Shown: one piece after another, positions 43,023 through 53,300 of the stretch | Position numbering within the stretch: position 1 is the first letter of the stretch | Layout: each line of letters starts with the position of its first letter | NCBI RefSeq assembly: GCF_014323405.1 | Contig: NZ_JACRWE010000001.1 | Coordinates: 639,097-703,096 of the forward strand | Direction: 5' to 3' | DNA from: Romboutsia faecis | GTDB taxonomy: Bacteria; Bacillota; Clostridia; Peptostreptococcales; Peptostreptococcaceae | Length of the DNA stretch: 64,000 bases | Position numbers and translations under genes: made by a program | Notes under the pieces: generated by a model | Told to the model about the DNA's origin: nothing | The model's input: the letters and a program-made list of their open reading frames with translations, nothing else | Databases searched by the model: none

Positions 43023-44277
43023 ATGTGAATATTCTTATCTTCATTATTCTGTTTTTATCAAGACTTTCTATACACAACCTTATATTATCTACTTCAACAA
43101 CTTCATTTTCTTCTGGAATACGTCCTAAATGACCTATTATAAAACCTCCTATAGAATCAAATTCTTCTGATTCTAATTTAGTTCCTATCATTTCATTTAC
43201 ATCAGTTATTTTAGTACTTCCTTCAACTATATATTCATCTTCTTTTATCACTTGTATTTCATCATCTTCTTCATCATACTCATCATCTATATCACCAACA
43301 ATTACTTCAACTAAATCTTCTACTGTTATTAGACCTGCTGTAGCTCCATATTCGTCTACTACAATTGCCATTTGACATTTTTCTTTTTTCATTTCTTCTA
43401 ATAGTTGAGTAATCTTCTTAAATTCATACGTGAAAAATGCTTCTCTTACATACTCTTTTATATTAAAGTTTTCAATTTCTTCATCTTCTAGGAATACTAC
43501 ATCCTTTATATTAAGAATACCTATTATATTATCTATAGATTCTTCATATACAGGTAATCTACTTAACTTTTCATTTTTAAATAAATCCATGATTTCTTCA
43601 TAAGTATCTTCTGCATTTATAGCTACAATATCTAATCTTTGAATCATCGCCTCTTTGGCCTGCATATCACCAAATTGGAATACATTGTTGATTATTTCTC
43701 TTTCTTCAATTTCAAGTACTCCCTCTTCATGACTTACATTTACCATAGTTTTAAGCTCTTCTTCAGTTATATATGGTTGAATGCCTTTATCTTGAACTCC
43801 AAGAACCTTGAATATAACCCAAGTTATTATGTTAAACACCCATACTACAGGTTTTAAAAATACTATGGTAGCCTTAATTGGCTTAGAAACTATAAGCGCC
43901 ACCTTTTCAGTATTGTTAGCTGCTATAGTTTTTGGAGTAATTTCTCCAAATATTAGTACTAATATTGTCATAACTGCAGTTGCTATAGGTACACCACTTT
44001 CTCCATATAAAGACATAAATAACGATGTTGATATAGATGTTGCTGCTATATTCACAACATTATTTCCTACCAATATAGATGTTAAAAGATTATTTGGGTT
44101 ATCTATTAAAGAGCCTACTAATTTAGCACCTTTAACTCCTTCTTCTTTCATGTACCTTATTCTAATTTTGCTTAAAGACATTAAAGCAGTTTCTGATGCA
44201 GAGAAAAAACCTGAACCTACTAATAATATCCCTAATAATACTATTTGAATCAAATTACTACTACTGGTCGAATCCAA
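43021..44277 (-). CDS. CNNM/HlyC-CorC family protein (DUF21, two CBS domains)
   Basis: A 418-residue membrane protein. Residues 1-190 form the DUF21 (CNNM) membrane domain with FSASETALMSLSKIR and ILVGNNVVNIAATSI. Two CBS domains follow (about 205-330, with SRLPVYEESIDNIIGILNIKD and MAIVVDEYGATAGLITVEDLVE), then a CorC/HlyC C-terminal domain. Such proteins handle magnesium efflux or sodium; the old name hemolysin is misleading. The start is TTG at 44277 with GGAG 11 bases upstream and is only moderately sure. Confidence 0.9.
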   Translation of the reverse strand: MDSTSSSNLIQIVLLGILLVGSGFFSASETALMSLSKIRIRYMKEEGVKGAKLVGSLIDNPNNLLTSILVGNNVVNIAATSISTSLFMSLYGESGVPIATAVMTILVLIFGEITPKTIAANNTEKVALIVSKPIKATIVFLKPVVWVFNIITWVIFKVLGVQDKGIQPYITEEELKTMVNVSHEEGVLEIEEREIINNVFQFGDMQAKEAMIQRLDIVAINAEDTYEEIMDLFKNEKLSRLPVYEESIDNIIGILNIKDVVFLEDEEIENFNIKEYVREAFFTYEFKKITQLLEEMKKEKCQMAIVVDEYGATAGLITVEDLVEVIVGDIDDEYDEEDDEIQVIKEDEYIVEGSTKITDVNEMIGTKLESEEFDSIGGFIIGHLGRIPEENEVVEVDNIRLCIESLDKNRIMKIRIFT

Positions 44278-44458
44278 CCTTTACCACACTCCTAATTTTT
44301 TGTTTTTTAATGTTCAGTATAATGTTAGTATTAATTATAACACAAGTATATATTTTTTGGAAACAGTACAATTCATATAAGTTTATCCCATAATATTATG
44401 CCCTCATATTAACAATAAATATTTATATCAATAAATTTAATACCCTTTTTTATTTTAT

Positions 44459-44476
44459 AATTACATATATGTAATT
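44459..44476. promoter_or_regulatory. 18-bp perfect palindrome before the siroheme-protein gene
   Basis: AATTACATATATGTAATT, about 90 bases before the start codon. It is a possible operator; no known regulator motif is matched. In such AT-rich DNA a chance origin is possible. Confidence 0.35.
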
Positions 44477-44566
44477 TAAGTTTAAATTATTATTTTATTA
44501 ATAAAATTTTCAATAACTACTAATAATAATTTGTATAAATTTAAATTTACATATGGAGGTAATTTA

Positions 44567-45241
44567 ATGAAAGATTTACTAGATAAAGGTGCTGTTTTAC
44601 AACGAGATAAAGAAACTTATGCTATTGCTCCTCATGTCCCTGCAGGATTAATAACATCTGATCAACTTAGAAAACTCGCTGATGTAGCCGATAAATATAA
44701 TGTCAGCGCTATAAAAATTACAGCTGCACAACGTATAGCTTTGGTTGGATTAAAGGAAGATGATATTGATAGTGTATGGAATGATTTAGGTATGAAGCCC
44801 GGAGCTGCAATAGGTCTATGTGTAAGAAGTATTAAAACTTGCCCTGGAACTACTTTTTGTAAAAGAGGATTCAGAGACTCTGTAAAAATGGGATTAGCCT
44901 TAGATGATAGATATCATGGTATGAATCTTCCTAATAAATTAAAAATTGGAGTTAGTGGATGTCCAAATAGTTGCTCTGACAATCATACTCGAGATATCGG
45001 CTTAATGGGTATGCCTAAGGGTTGGACTATTTTTGCTGGTGGTAAGGGTGGTACAATGCCTAGACTTGGTAATAGATTAATAATGAATGTACCTGATGAT
45101 AAAGTTTTAGAAATGGTTGATAAGATAGTTAAAGTATATGCTGAAAATGCAAGCGGAAAAGAAAGATTAGGAGCTTATATTGATAGAGTTGGATTAGATG
45201 AATTTAAATCCATATTAAATTTAGACAGCTTTCTACAATAA
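44567..45241 (+). CDS. Small siroheme/[4Fe-4S] nitrite-sulfite reductase-like protein
   Basis: A 224-residue protein with one copy of the nitrite/sulfite reductase fold: a ferredoxin-like half (about 1-75, with VPAGLITSDQLRKLADVADKY and ITAAQRI) and the siroheme/Fe4S part. The cluster cysteines are C92-x5-C98 (CPGTTFC) and C132-x3-C136 (CPNSC). Full assimilatory enzymes have two such repeats and about 500 residues, so this is the stand-alone single-module form known from clostridia and methanogens. Electron donor and substrate are unknown. AGGAGGT... before the ATG at 44567 corrects a longer frame from 44531. Monocistronic. Confidence 0.88.
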   Translation: MKDLLDKGAVLQRDKETYAIAPHVPAGLITSDQLRKLADVADKYNVSAIKITAAQRIALVGLKEDDIDSVWNDLGMKPGAAIGLCVRSIKTCPGTTFCKRGFRDSVKMGLALDDRYHGMNLPNKLKIGVSGCPNSCSDNHTRDIGLMGMPKGWTIFAGGKGGTMPRLGNRLIMNVPDDKVLEMVDKIVKVYAENASGKERLGAYIDRVGLDEFKSILNLDSFLQ

Positions 45242-45295
45242 TTAATTACTTTTTATTTTTTTTTACATTCTATGTCACATTTTTTAAATTCTGCA

Positions 45296-45459
45296 TATAA
45301 TATATCAAGAGAAAATTAAAAAAGATTTTCTCTTGAAATAAAATAGCATGAATATCAAAACTCCTGTTAATATTCTAAAATGAGCGGTTATTAAAAATTT
45401 CTTTCCCTAAAACTTAAGCCACCTATTCTCCCCCCCTTGTATAGGTGGCTTTTTTTATG
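45296..45459 (+). ncRNA. Candidate small RNA 1 with C-rich loop
   Basis: No gene lies between 45242 and 45605. A TATAAT (45296-45301) with ATGTCA 18 bases before it could start a transcript. It would have a 12-bp hairpin (TCAAGAGAAAAT and complement, about 45305-45336) and end in the hairpin AGCCACCTAT/ATAGGTGGCT with seven T (45417-45457). The terminator loop holds seven consecutive C (TCTCCCCCCCTTG), striking in such AT-rich DNA. Exposed C-rich loops in Firmicute small RNAs such as RsaE/RoxS pair with ribosome sites. Existence of the RNA is inferred. Confidence 0.5.
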
Positions 45460-45590
45460 CAAATATGTATATAAATTTATTATTTGTAAATACTTATATA
45501 TGAGAGCGGAAATTATATATCTCTCCCCCTAATAAGTATATATAATATTGGCATCTACAACTCCCCCTTGTAGATGCCCCTTTTTTTTAT
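45460..45590 (+). ncRNA. Candidate small RNA 2 with C-rich loops
   Basis: Directly after RNA 1. A stem TACTTAT/ATAAGTA (about 45490-45538), with GAGAG and CTCTC inside, exposes CTCTCCCCCT. A second hairpin GGCATCTACAA/TTGTAGATGCC (45550-45578) has the loop CTCCCCC and is followed by nine T. The loop motif CTCCCCC(T)TGTA matches that in RNA 1, which suggests a duplicated small-RNA gene. The promoter is not clear, so it could also be a 3' part of one longer transcript. Confidence 0.48.
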
Positions 45591-45605
45591 AAAGCTTTTT
45601 AAAAT

Positions 45606-48600
45606 TTAGCTATATTCAATTTTAATCTTAGAACCTGATCCTGCTTCACTTGATGTAACCAATAATTTAATTGGTACTCTATTTTTCAAATCTTCAACGT
45701 GGCTTATTATACCTACGCTTAATTTATCACTATGTAATCTCTCTAAAGATTCCATAACAATATCTAAAAGCTCAGCATCCAAAGATCCAAACCCTTCATC
45801 TAAGAAGAAGAATTCTAATGGTGCACTACCCTTTAATTGGATTTGAGATGATAATGCAAGAGCTAAAGATAATGAAGTCAAGAATGTTTCTCCTCCAGAG
45901 AGAGTATCTACACTTCTTCTTTCTCCACCATTAAAATTATCTCTCATAACAAAGTTTAGTTTTTGATCTATCTCTAGAGCATATCTTCCCCTTGTTATAG
46001 CTTCTAATCGTTTAGATGCCTCAAGTGCTATATATTTTAGCTGATTAGTTGCAACATATTCAACAAATCTATTACCTTGTATTATTTTATCTAAATCATC
46101 TAGTAAATCTACTTTATGTTGAACTCTTCTTATATCTTTAGTAAGCTCTTTTATTTTTTCTAAAGAATCTTTTAAACTATTTAATATATTTTCTTTTGCT
46201 CCAATTTCTTTAGAAATTTCTCCAATCTCTAATCTTAAAGTATAAATATTATTTTTTAATTCATCAAATTCTTCCTTATTAATTCTTCTTCCAGCTAACT
46301 TTTGTTTTAAATCTTCAATTTTATAATTTAATAATTTCTGATTTTCTTCGTATTCTAAAATCTCTTCATATAACCTTTTCTTGTGATCATATTCTAATAA
46401 TGCTCTCTTTACCGCATAAATACTTTCAAATTTATTATCATTTAATAACTGATTCAAAGTTTCTTCTTGTATTTTATGATGATCTTTTGCAGTATTTAAT
46501 CTACCTTCTATAATTTTTTTATCACCTAGACATTTTTCATACTCTATTCTTTGTGTTTCTAACTTATGTTTTAATTCATCTTCTGATTTTGTTATTTTTT
46601 CTGCATATGCTTCTAACTTAACTAATAGCTCCTTAGCAGATTCTCCTTTAGTTATAGATATAAAGTCTCTATATTTCTCATCTCTAAATCTACATTTTTC
46701 TGAATATAACTCTCTAGCTTTTATAAGCTCTAATTCCGTTTTATGTATCTTATCATCTAATGTCTTAATTTCTAAGTCAGACTTTTCTTTTATAGAGATT
46801 AATTCTGAGTACTCAGTATTTAAATTTTCTATAATTTTTTCATTTTGATTTATCTCATCCACTTTCGTACTTAAATTAGATACTTTTACTATAGCTCTTA
46901 ATCCTAAGTACTCTTCCTTTAATTTTTTATATTTTGAATCTACTTCCTCTAAGGATAACTTTATTTCTTTTATAGATTTTTTATAACTATTTAATTCTTC
47001 TAATATCTTAATTTCATCTTTTTCAATTTTACTTTTATCTTCTTTAAATTTAATTATTTTTTGTTCTAAAGTTTCTTTTTCATTATTCCATTTTTGAACA
47101 CTATTTTTTAATAACTCTAAAACCCTATTTTCTGATTCTAATTTAGATAAAATTTCATTAGATTTTAATTCCCCAATTTTACCATGAAGTTCGTTTAATT
47201 CCTTTACTTTTATTTTCTCAGCTGAGATATATTCACCATTTTTTAAGTTTAACTCTTCAAGATTTAAACGATAAAGTTTATCTACACCATTTAACTTTTC
47301 CAACTTACCTTTAAGAAAGTCTATCTCATCATCCTTACTTAAAATCTCAATTTTTTCATGATGTTTTGAACCACATACTGGACATGGGATATCTTCTTTT
47401 AATTCTCTTCTAAGTTCTGATGCTAAATTTAAATATCTTAATTTATCTATTTCTTTTTCTAAATCACTAATTTCTTTTTTATTAGTATCTAGCCTTTCAC
47501 TTAATACTGCTACTTCTCTACTATTATTGTATTTTTTTTCTAGAATAATATTTACTTCATCCTGTAGAGTACTTATTTTAATTTCGCTTTCTTTTACTGA
47601 ATTTAATTTACTTCTTAGTTCCGCAATATATTCTGTCTTAGATAATATTTCTTCATTAGTTCCAGGACACTTTTTCATTAATACTTCATGAGAATTAATT
47701 AAGTCCTCTAACTTTGAAGTGATACTTATTCTATCTCTCTCTATATATTTACTCTTTAAATTTAACTCATCAGTTTCTTTTGATAAATTATTTAATTTAT
47801 CTAGTTTTTGAGACTTCTCCTCACCTAATTTTATATACTCTTTTTCATAGTCATAAGCTAAAAATATTTTTTGCTTATGATCTGCACTTATTTTTAACTT
47901 AATTAATTTTTCTTCTTTATCCTTTAGATTTTTAATTACTACATCTCTATTGCTTTCTATATCTTTTCTATAAATTTCGGATGTTTTCTTTTCTTTACTT
48001 AATTGAATACCTCTTTCTTTCATTTCTTTTATTTCTTCATTTATAACATTTAATTCTTCTTCTATTTTTAAAGCGTTATTAAGCTTTTCTTTATGCTCCA
48101 TAAGTCTTGGCATTTTTTCATCCTTAATCTTATACGCTTCTTCGTATCTATTCTTAGTTAATATAAGCTCTTGATTTAAAATTCCTAACTTTCTTTCTAA
48201 TTCTTCTACTTTTAAAGAATCATCTTGTATTTTTTTTTCTAGCTCTTGAACTACATATATATTAGGATTAACTCGTTCAGCATTTTCTGCATTTTCTAAC
48301 TGAATTTTTTTATCTTTGATATCATTTTTCTTTAAATCTAATTCTCTTTTCTTAATTTCATATTTTTCTAACTTACTTTGCTCCTCAAAAACTTCTTTAC
48401 TTTCTTCATATGTTTTTTGTGCCAAATCTAGCTTATCATGTTCTTCTTTTTCTCTTAATTTTAAGATATCTAATTCATTTGAAGTATTTTCATATACTTC
48501 TATACTAACACCTTCAAATTGATTTATTTTAACATTTAAATCTCTTAATTCAAGATTCTGTTCATTTTTTCTTTTTCTAACCTTTTCTATAAGTCCTCTT

Positions 48601-49136
48601 CCATATTTCTCAAGGCTAAATATTCTTTCTAGCATATCTCTTCTATCAGAACCTGTAAGTTTTAAAAATTCATTAAATTTACCTTGTGGTAAAACAACAG
48701 ATCTTGTAAAATCATTTGCTGTTAAACCTACAACTTGAGTTATTTTGTCATTTACATCTTTAGCCTTATCAGCTAGTATAATTTCTGTTCCATCATTTTG
48801 CTTTTCTATTAATCTTGCATAAGTAGTTTTAGTTCCTCCAACCTTGCTTCGACCTATTATTCTACTTACTTCATATCTTCTCTTTGAATTTTTGCTTCCT
48901 ATTTCAAATTCATAATTTACTACTGCTTCCTTACAAGCACTATTTATAAACTCTTTTGTATTTCTAGATATATTTCCATACATAGCTATAGTTATAGCAT
49001 CTAAGATTGTAGATTTACCACTTCCTGTATTCCCAAATATACCAAATAATCCTCTTTCTATTAACTTGTCAAACTCTATTGTTTGCTCATCTATATAGCT
49101 ATTTAATCCACTTACTGTTAGCTTAATTGGTCTCAT
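45606..49136 (-). CDS. sbcC: SbcC nuclease subunit (Rad50-like ATPase)
   Basis: An 1176-residue SMC-like ATPase. The N-terminal Walker A is GIFGNTGSGKSTILDAI; long coiled coils flank a central zinc hook CPVC (in CPVCGSKHHE); the C-terminal lobe has the signature TLSGGETFLTSLSLALALS and Walker B EFFFLDEGFGSLD. With SbcD it opens hairpins and processes blocked double-strand ends. Its start overlaps sbcD by 14 bases, with AAGGTGATT before the ATG. Last gene of the end-processing run. Confidence 0.96.
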   Translation of the reverse strand: MRPIKLTVSGLNSYIDEQTIEFDKLIERGLFGIFGNTGSGKSTILDAITIAMYGNISRNTKEFINSACKEAVVNYEFEIGSKNSKRRYEVSRIIGRSKVGGTKTTYARLIEKQNDGTEIILADKAKDVNDKITQVVGLTANDFTRSVVLPQGKFNEFLKLTGSDRRDMLERIFSLEKYGRGLIEKVRKRKNEQNLELRDLNVKINQFEGVSIEVYENTSNELDILKLREKEEHDKLDLAQKTYEESKEVFEEQSKLEKYEIKKRELDLKKNDIKDKKIQLENAENAERVNPNIYVVQELEKKIQDDSLKVEELERKLGILNQELILTKNRYEEAYKIKDEKMPRLMEHKEKLNNALKIEEELNVINEEIKEMKERGIQLSKEKKTSEIYRKDIESNRDVVIKNLKDKEEKLIKLKISADHKQKIFLAYDYEKEYIKLGEEKSQKLDKLNNLSKETDELNLKSKYIERDRISITSKLEDLINSHEVLMKKCPGTNEEILSKTEYIAELRSKLNSVKESEIKISTLQDEVNIILEKKYNNSREVAVLSERLDTNKKEISDLEKEIDKLRYLNLASELRRELKEDIPCPVCGSKHHEKIEILSKDDEIDFLKGKLEKLNGVDKLYRLNLEELNLKNGEYISAEKIKVKELNELHGKIGELKSNEILSKLESENRVLELLKNSVQKWNNEKETLEQKIIKFKEDKSKIEKDEIKILEELNSYKKSIKEIKLSLEEVDSKYKKLKEEYLGLRAIVKVSNLSTKVDEINQNEKIIENLNTEYSELISIKEKSDLEIKTLDDKIHKTELELIKARELYSEKCRFRDEKYRDFISITKGESAKELLVKLEAYAEKITKSEDELKHKLETQRIEYEKCLGDKKIIEGRLNTAKDHHKIQEETLNQLLNDNKFESIYAVKRALLEYDHKKRLYEEILEYEENQKLLNYKIEDLKQKLAGRRINKEEFDELKNNIYTLRLEIGEISKEIGAKENILNSLKDSLEKIKELTKDIRRVQHKVDLLDDLDKIIQGNRFVEYVATNQLKYIALEASKRLEAITRGRYALEIDQKLNFVMRDNFNGGERRSVDTLSGGETFLTSLSLALALSSQIQLKGSAPLEFFFLDEGFGSLDAELLDIVMESLERLHSDKLSVGIISHVEDLKNRVPIKLLVTSSEAGSGSKIKIEYS

Positions 49137-50337
49137 CTTCTAAATCACCTTCTTCACTTATTATATCTAAGAATAAATCCATAAGTTCTCCACGAGGGTC
49201 AAGTCCTGTACTAAATTGATAAAACTCTTTAAATAATTCTCCCATAGATTTTTCATTTACATCTATTTCTTCTTCATTATATTCAGAAGTTATAATCGGC
49301 CTAATTTCTATAATATCATCTAGTAATTCCTTCATTTTTTTTATTTCTGATTGACTTATTACATGTTCTGTTTTTATTTCAAAATAAGACCATATATCTC
49401 TATCCTGATTATCCTCACAAATTTTAATAGCTTCTTCTATTCCATTGCATTTAAATACTTCTATTGGTTTGTAATTTTTAAAATATATGCTTTGTATTAT
49501 TGGACTTTCTCCCGCTTTCAAATCAACTATATTTGCTCCCTTGGCATAGCTTCTCTCATCCTTACTGTACTGTAATGGTGAACCAGAGTAATAAGCATTC
49601 AGTCTATCTGATGCTTTTTGTGGTTTATGTAAATGACCTAATGCTATATACTGTGCTTTTGTAGGTAAATCTTTCTTTTCTACCAATAAACTACCTCCCA
49701 GTTGTATAGGCCTTTCTGAGTCTGTCCCCTCACCTCCTACAACAAAAATATGGGATACAGCTATGTTTATTGTATCTTCTTCAAAATTTTCTTCTAGTTC
49801 TCTAAATAATTCTCCGACTCTCTCAGAGTAAGTTTTTTGTGCCTCTTCGTTATTATTAGGATTACCAATTGCCTCATTTAGTCTTTTTTCACTTGGATAG
49901 GGAAGTGTGATTATAGTTGCCTTCTCACCTTTAATTTCTACTTTTAAACAACCTTCCTTTGCATCTAAAATTTCAAATCCTTCGTATTTAGCTTTTTCTG
50001 TAGAACTTAAAGGATATCCTAATACTATTATCCCTTGCTCATGTGCAAGGGGTGTAATTGCAGCAAGTCTTTCTGGATTGTCATGGTTTCCAGAAATAAT
50101 TAGCACACATCTTTCACCATTATTTGCTAACCTTGATACAGTTTTGTAAAATAATTTTTCTGCTTGAGCAGGAGGATTAGATGTATCATATATATCTCCT
50201 GCTATTATAACCATATCTATATCATTATCATTTACTAGTTTTACAAAATCCTCACAAAACTTCTCCTGTTCTTCAAGCCTTGAGTGCCCCTCTAGACTTT
50301 TGCCTAGATGCCAATCTGATGTATGAATAAATTTCAT
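49123..50337 (-). CDS. sbcD: SbcD nuclease subunit (Mre11-like)
   Basis: A 404-residue manganese-dependent exo/endonuclease. Phosphoesterase motifs: TSDWHLGKSLEG, AGDIYDTSNPP, SGNHDNPERL, VSHIFV and LGHLHKPQ. The C-terminal 120 residues contact SbcC. 25 bases downstream of addA and overlapping sbcC, so all are likely one transcript. AGGAGGGT precedes the ATG. Confidence 0.96.
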   Translation of the reverse strand: MKFIHTSDWHLGKSLEGHSRLEEQEKFCEDFVKLVNDNDIDMVIIAGDIYDTSNPPAQAEKLFYKTVSRLANNGERCVLIISGNHDNPERLAAITPLAHEQGIIVLGYPLSSTEKAKYEGFEILDAKEGCLKVEIKGEKATIITLPYPSEKRLNEAIGNPNNNEEAQKTYSERVGELFRELEENFEEDTINIAVSHIFVVGGEGTDSERPIQLGGSLLVEKKDLPTKAQYIALGHLHKPQKASDRLNAYYSGSPLQYSKDERSYAKGANIVDLKAGESPIIQSIYFKNYKPIEVFKCNGIEEAIKICEDNQDRDIWSYFEIKTEHVISQSEIKKMKELLDDIIEIRPIITSEYNEEEIDVNEKSMGELFKEFYQFSTGLDPRGELMDLFLDIISEEGDLEDETN

Positions 50338-50362
50338 GTTAACCCTCCTATAACTTTATACT

Positions 50363-53300
50363 CTAATAATATAAAGCTTCATCTATACCAAATAAGTAAA
50401 TACATTTTTCTTTAACTTTTTTACCAGTAAGTCTTTCTAAAGCTTCTGAGTACAATTCTAATTGTTTTTTATATCTATTTACTACATCTTCTTTATTTTC
50501 TTCATTTACAAAGTCTGTTTTATAATCAACTAATATTATTTCTCCATCTTCCTCAAAATAAGTATCTATTATACCTCTTAACATTAATGTTTCTTTATCA
50601 TAGATATTATTATCTTCATGCAATAAACCTTCGTATATGTATACATCTGCCATTCTTACTTGAGTATAAATAGCTTGTTCTCTTTTTATAAAATCAGAGT
50701 TAAGCATCCTTTGTCCTATACTTGATTTAAAGAACTTATATATCTTAAATGGATTTATAACTACTGACTGACTTTCTGTTATTATTCCTTTTTTTATAAA
50801 TCCTTCTATTTGGTCTTTTATCTCATGTATATTATTTACCTTATTTAAATCTAGTACTTGCATTATTAAATGGACTATAGTTCCTCTCTCAGCTCCACTT
50901 ATTTTATTTTTCTCTTGATTCTCTTGAATAAATAATGGTTTTTTTAATACTGTTCTTTGATTAAATAAACTTTGAGAAAAATCTTCTTCATGAGTATTTT
51001 GTATTTTCTTAATTTCTGTAACTGATATACTAGCTGGTTTAGTTACACTAAATTTGTATGGATACTCATAATCTAATCTTTCTTTTATTTCTTCATAATA
51101 GTCTGTACTAGCCTCATTTAAGTCTATATTTTCTAGTATTTCTTCAATACTATCTTCTTCAACGTCTTCATTTTTTTCTATAAGAATATCTTCCTTATAC
51201 CAAAGCTTTGCATTCCACTTTGATGGATGATCTTCTATGTGTGATATATTTACATTAACACTATCCCTTACATTTTCTAAATCTCTGTGCTTTAATACAG
51301 AAGGCATTATCCAATCTAAGAAGTTCTTTCCTTTTAGTATGTCGTATTGAGATATTGTTTTTGAACCATCTAAGTTAGATGACCATTTCTTAACGCTATC
51401 CTCTATTTTTTTAGTTGAACCTGTTATTATTAACTTTTCTTTTGGTCTAGTAAAAGCAACATATAATACCCTCATCTCTTCTGATAAGTTTTCTATGTTT
51501 ATTTTATTTTTTAACGCTTCTTTAGCTATACTAGGGAATGAAATTCGCCTTTCAAAATCTACAAGTTGGGGTCCATATCCTAATGAGTGATGATAAAGTA
51601 TATTTTTCTTAAAATCTTGAGTGTTAAAGTTTTTACCCATACCACTACAGATAACTACAGGAAACTCTAGGCCTTTACTTTTGTGTATACTCATTATTCT
51701 GACTACATCAGCATTTTCACCAAGAGTTTTAGCACTTCCCATATCTGTATTAGACTTTTTTAATTTACTTATAAAGTTTATAAAATTAAATATTCCTTTG
51801 AAACTAGTTTCTTCAAATTGCTTTGCTCTTTCGAATAAGATTTTTAAGTTTGCTTGTCTTTGACTTCCTCCAGGCAATGCACCTACATATGCATAGTAAC
51901 CCGTTTTGGTATATAAATACCATAAAAATTCATCTGTACTCATGTATAAAGACTTTTCCTTAAAATCTCTTAATTTTGCCAAGAACATCTGAGCTTTCCT
52001 TATATTACTGTCTTCTGACATAATAGAAGGGTTCATTCTATTATTAATATCCATTCCTTTACTAGAATTAGTGTAATTTATATCTTGATTTTCAGGTGCA
52101 ATATTAATTTGTCTAAGCTCATTAAAATCACTAAATAAACTAAATTCATTAAACTCTCTAATAGAGTCTATATCTTCTAATTCTGAGTATGCTTGTCTTA
52201 ATTCTGTATTCACTTCATTGTTATCTTCATCTTCACTTACTTCTAACACTCTTTCATAAGCAAAGTCCTCTAAAGTTTCATAAAGACTTTTATCTTTATC
52301 TTCTAGTCTTATATCTATAAGTTCTTCTGGAGTAAATCCAAACATAGGAGATTTTAATACTGCTAGCATCGGTATATCTTGAAGAGGATTGTCTATAATC
52401 TGAAGAAGTGACATTATAGTCTTTATTTCTATAGTATCAAAGTATCCTACTCCAATATCAGCGTAAGTAGGTATGTCCATATTCATAAGTTCATCAGCAA
52501 AAACTGGTGCCCATGCTGAAGTTGCTCTAAGAAGTATTACTATATCTTTAAATTGAACTTCTCTATAAGCATCTAGTTTTTTATCATAAACCATTTGAAC
52601 TTTGCCATCTTCTTTTGGTGCCATCAAGTCCTTTATTATTTTCCCAACCATCCTTGCTTCAAGTTGAATATTATCAATTTCCTCTTCATCTTGTCTTTCT
52701 TCAGAATTTTCTTCTAAGTCTTCTACTTTACTTTTTTGAATTATGTGTATCTCAGTAGGCCCTCCCACTATAGCATTTTCATTATCATTTTCTTTAAAAG
52801 TAGCACCTAAGTTTAATCTTTCTTTTTCTGTATACTCTATTTCACCTATGTTTTTACTCATTATATTTTCGAAAATATAATTGGCAGAGTCTAATACCTC
52901 TGCTCTACTTCTAAAATTCTTATATAGCATTATTTTTCTATATAAACTACCTTCTCTTATTCCATATGTTTCATATTTTTCTTGGAATATCTCCGGTTTT
53001 GCTTGTCTAAATCTATATATACTTTGTTTAACATCTCCAACCATAAACCTATTTGGAGTTTCTATTTTTGCAATAGTACTAAGTAATACTTCTTGCACTA
53101 AATTACTATCTTGATATTCATCTATAAATATTTCATAAAACTTATCCCTATATGCTAAAGCTACATCTGATGGTATAGAATTTCCATGTTCATCAATTAG
53201 TATTTTTCCATCCTCATCTCGCTCTGTTAATATTTTTAAAGCAAAATGTTCTATATCATTAAAATCTATAATTCCCTTTTCCCTTTTTCTTTTAGAGTAC

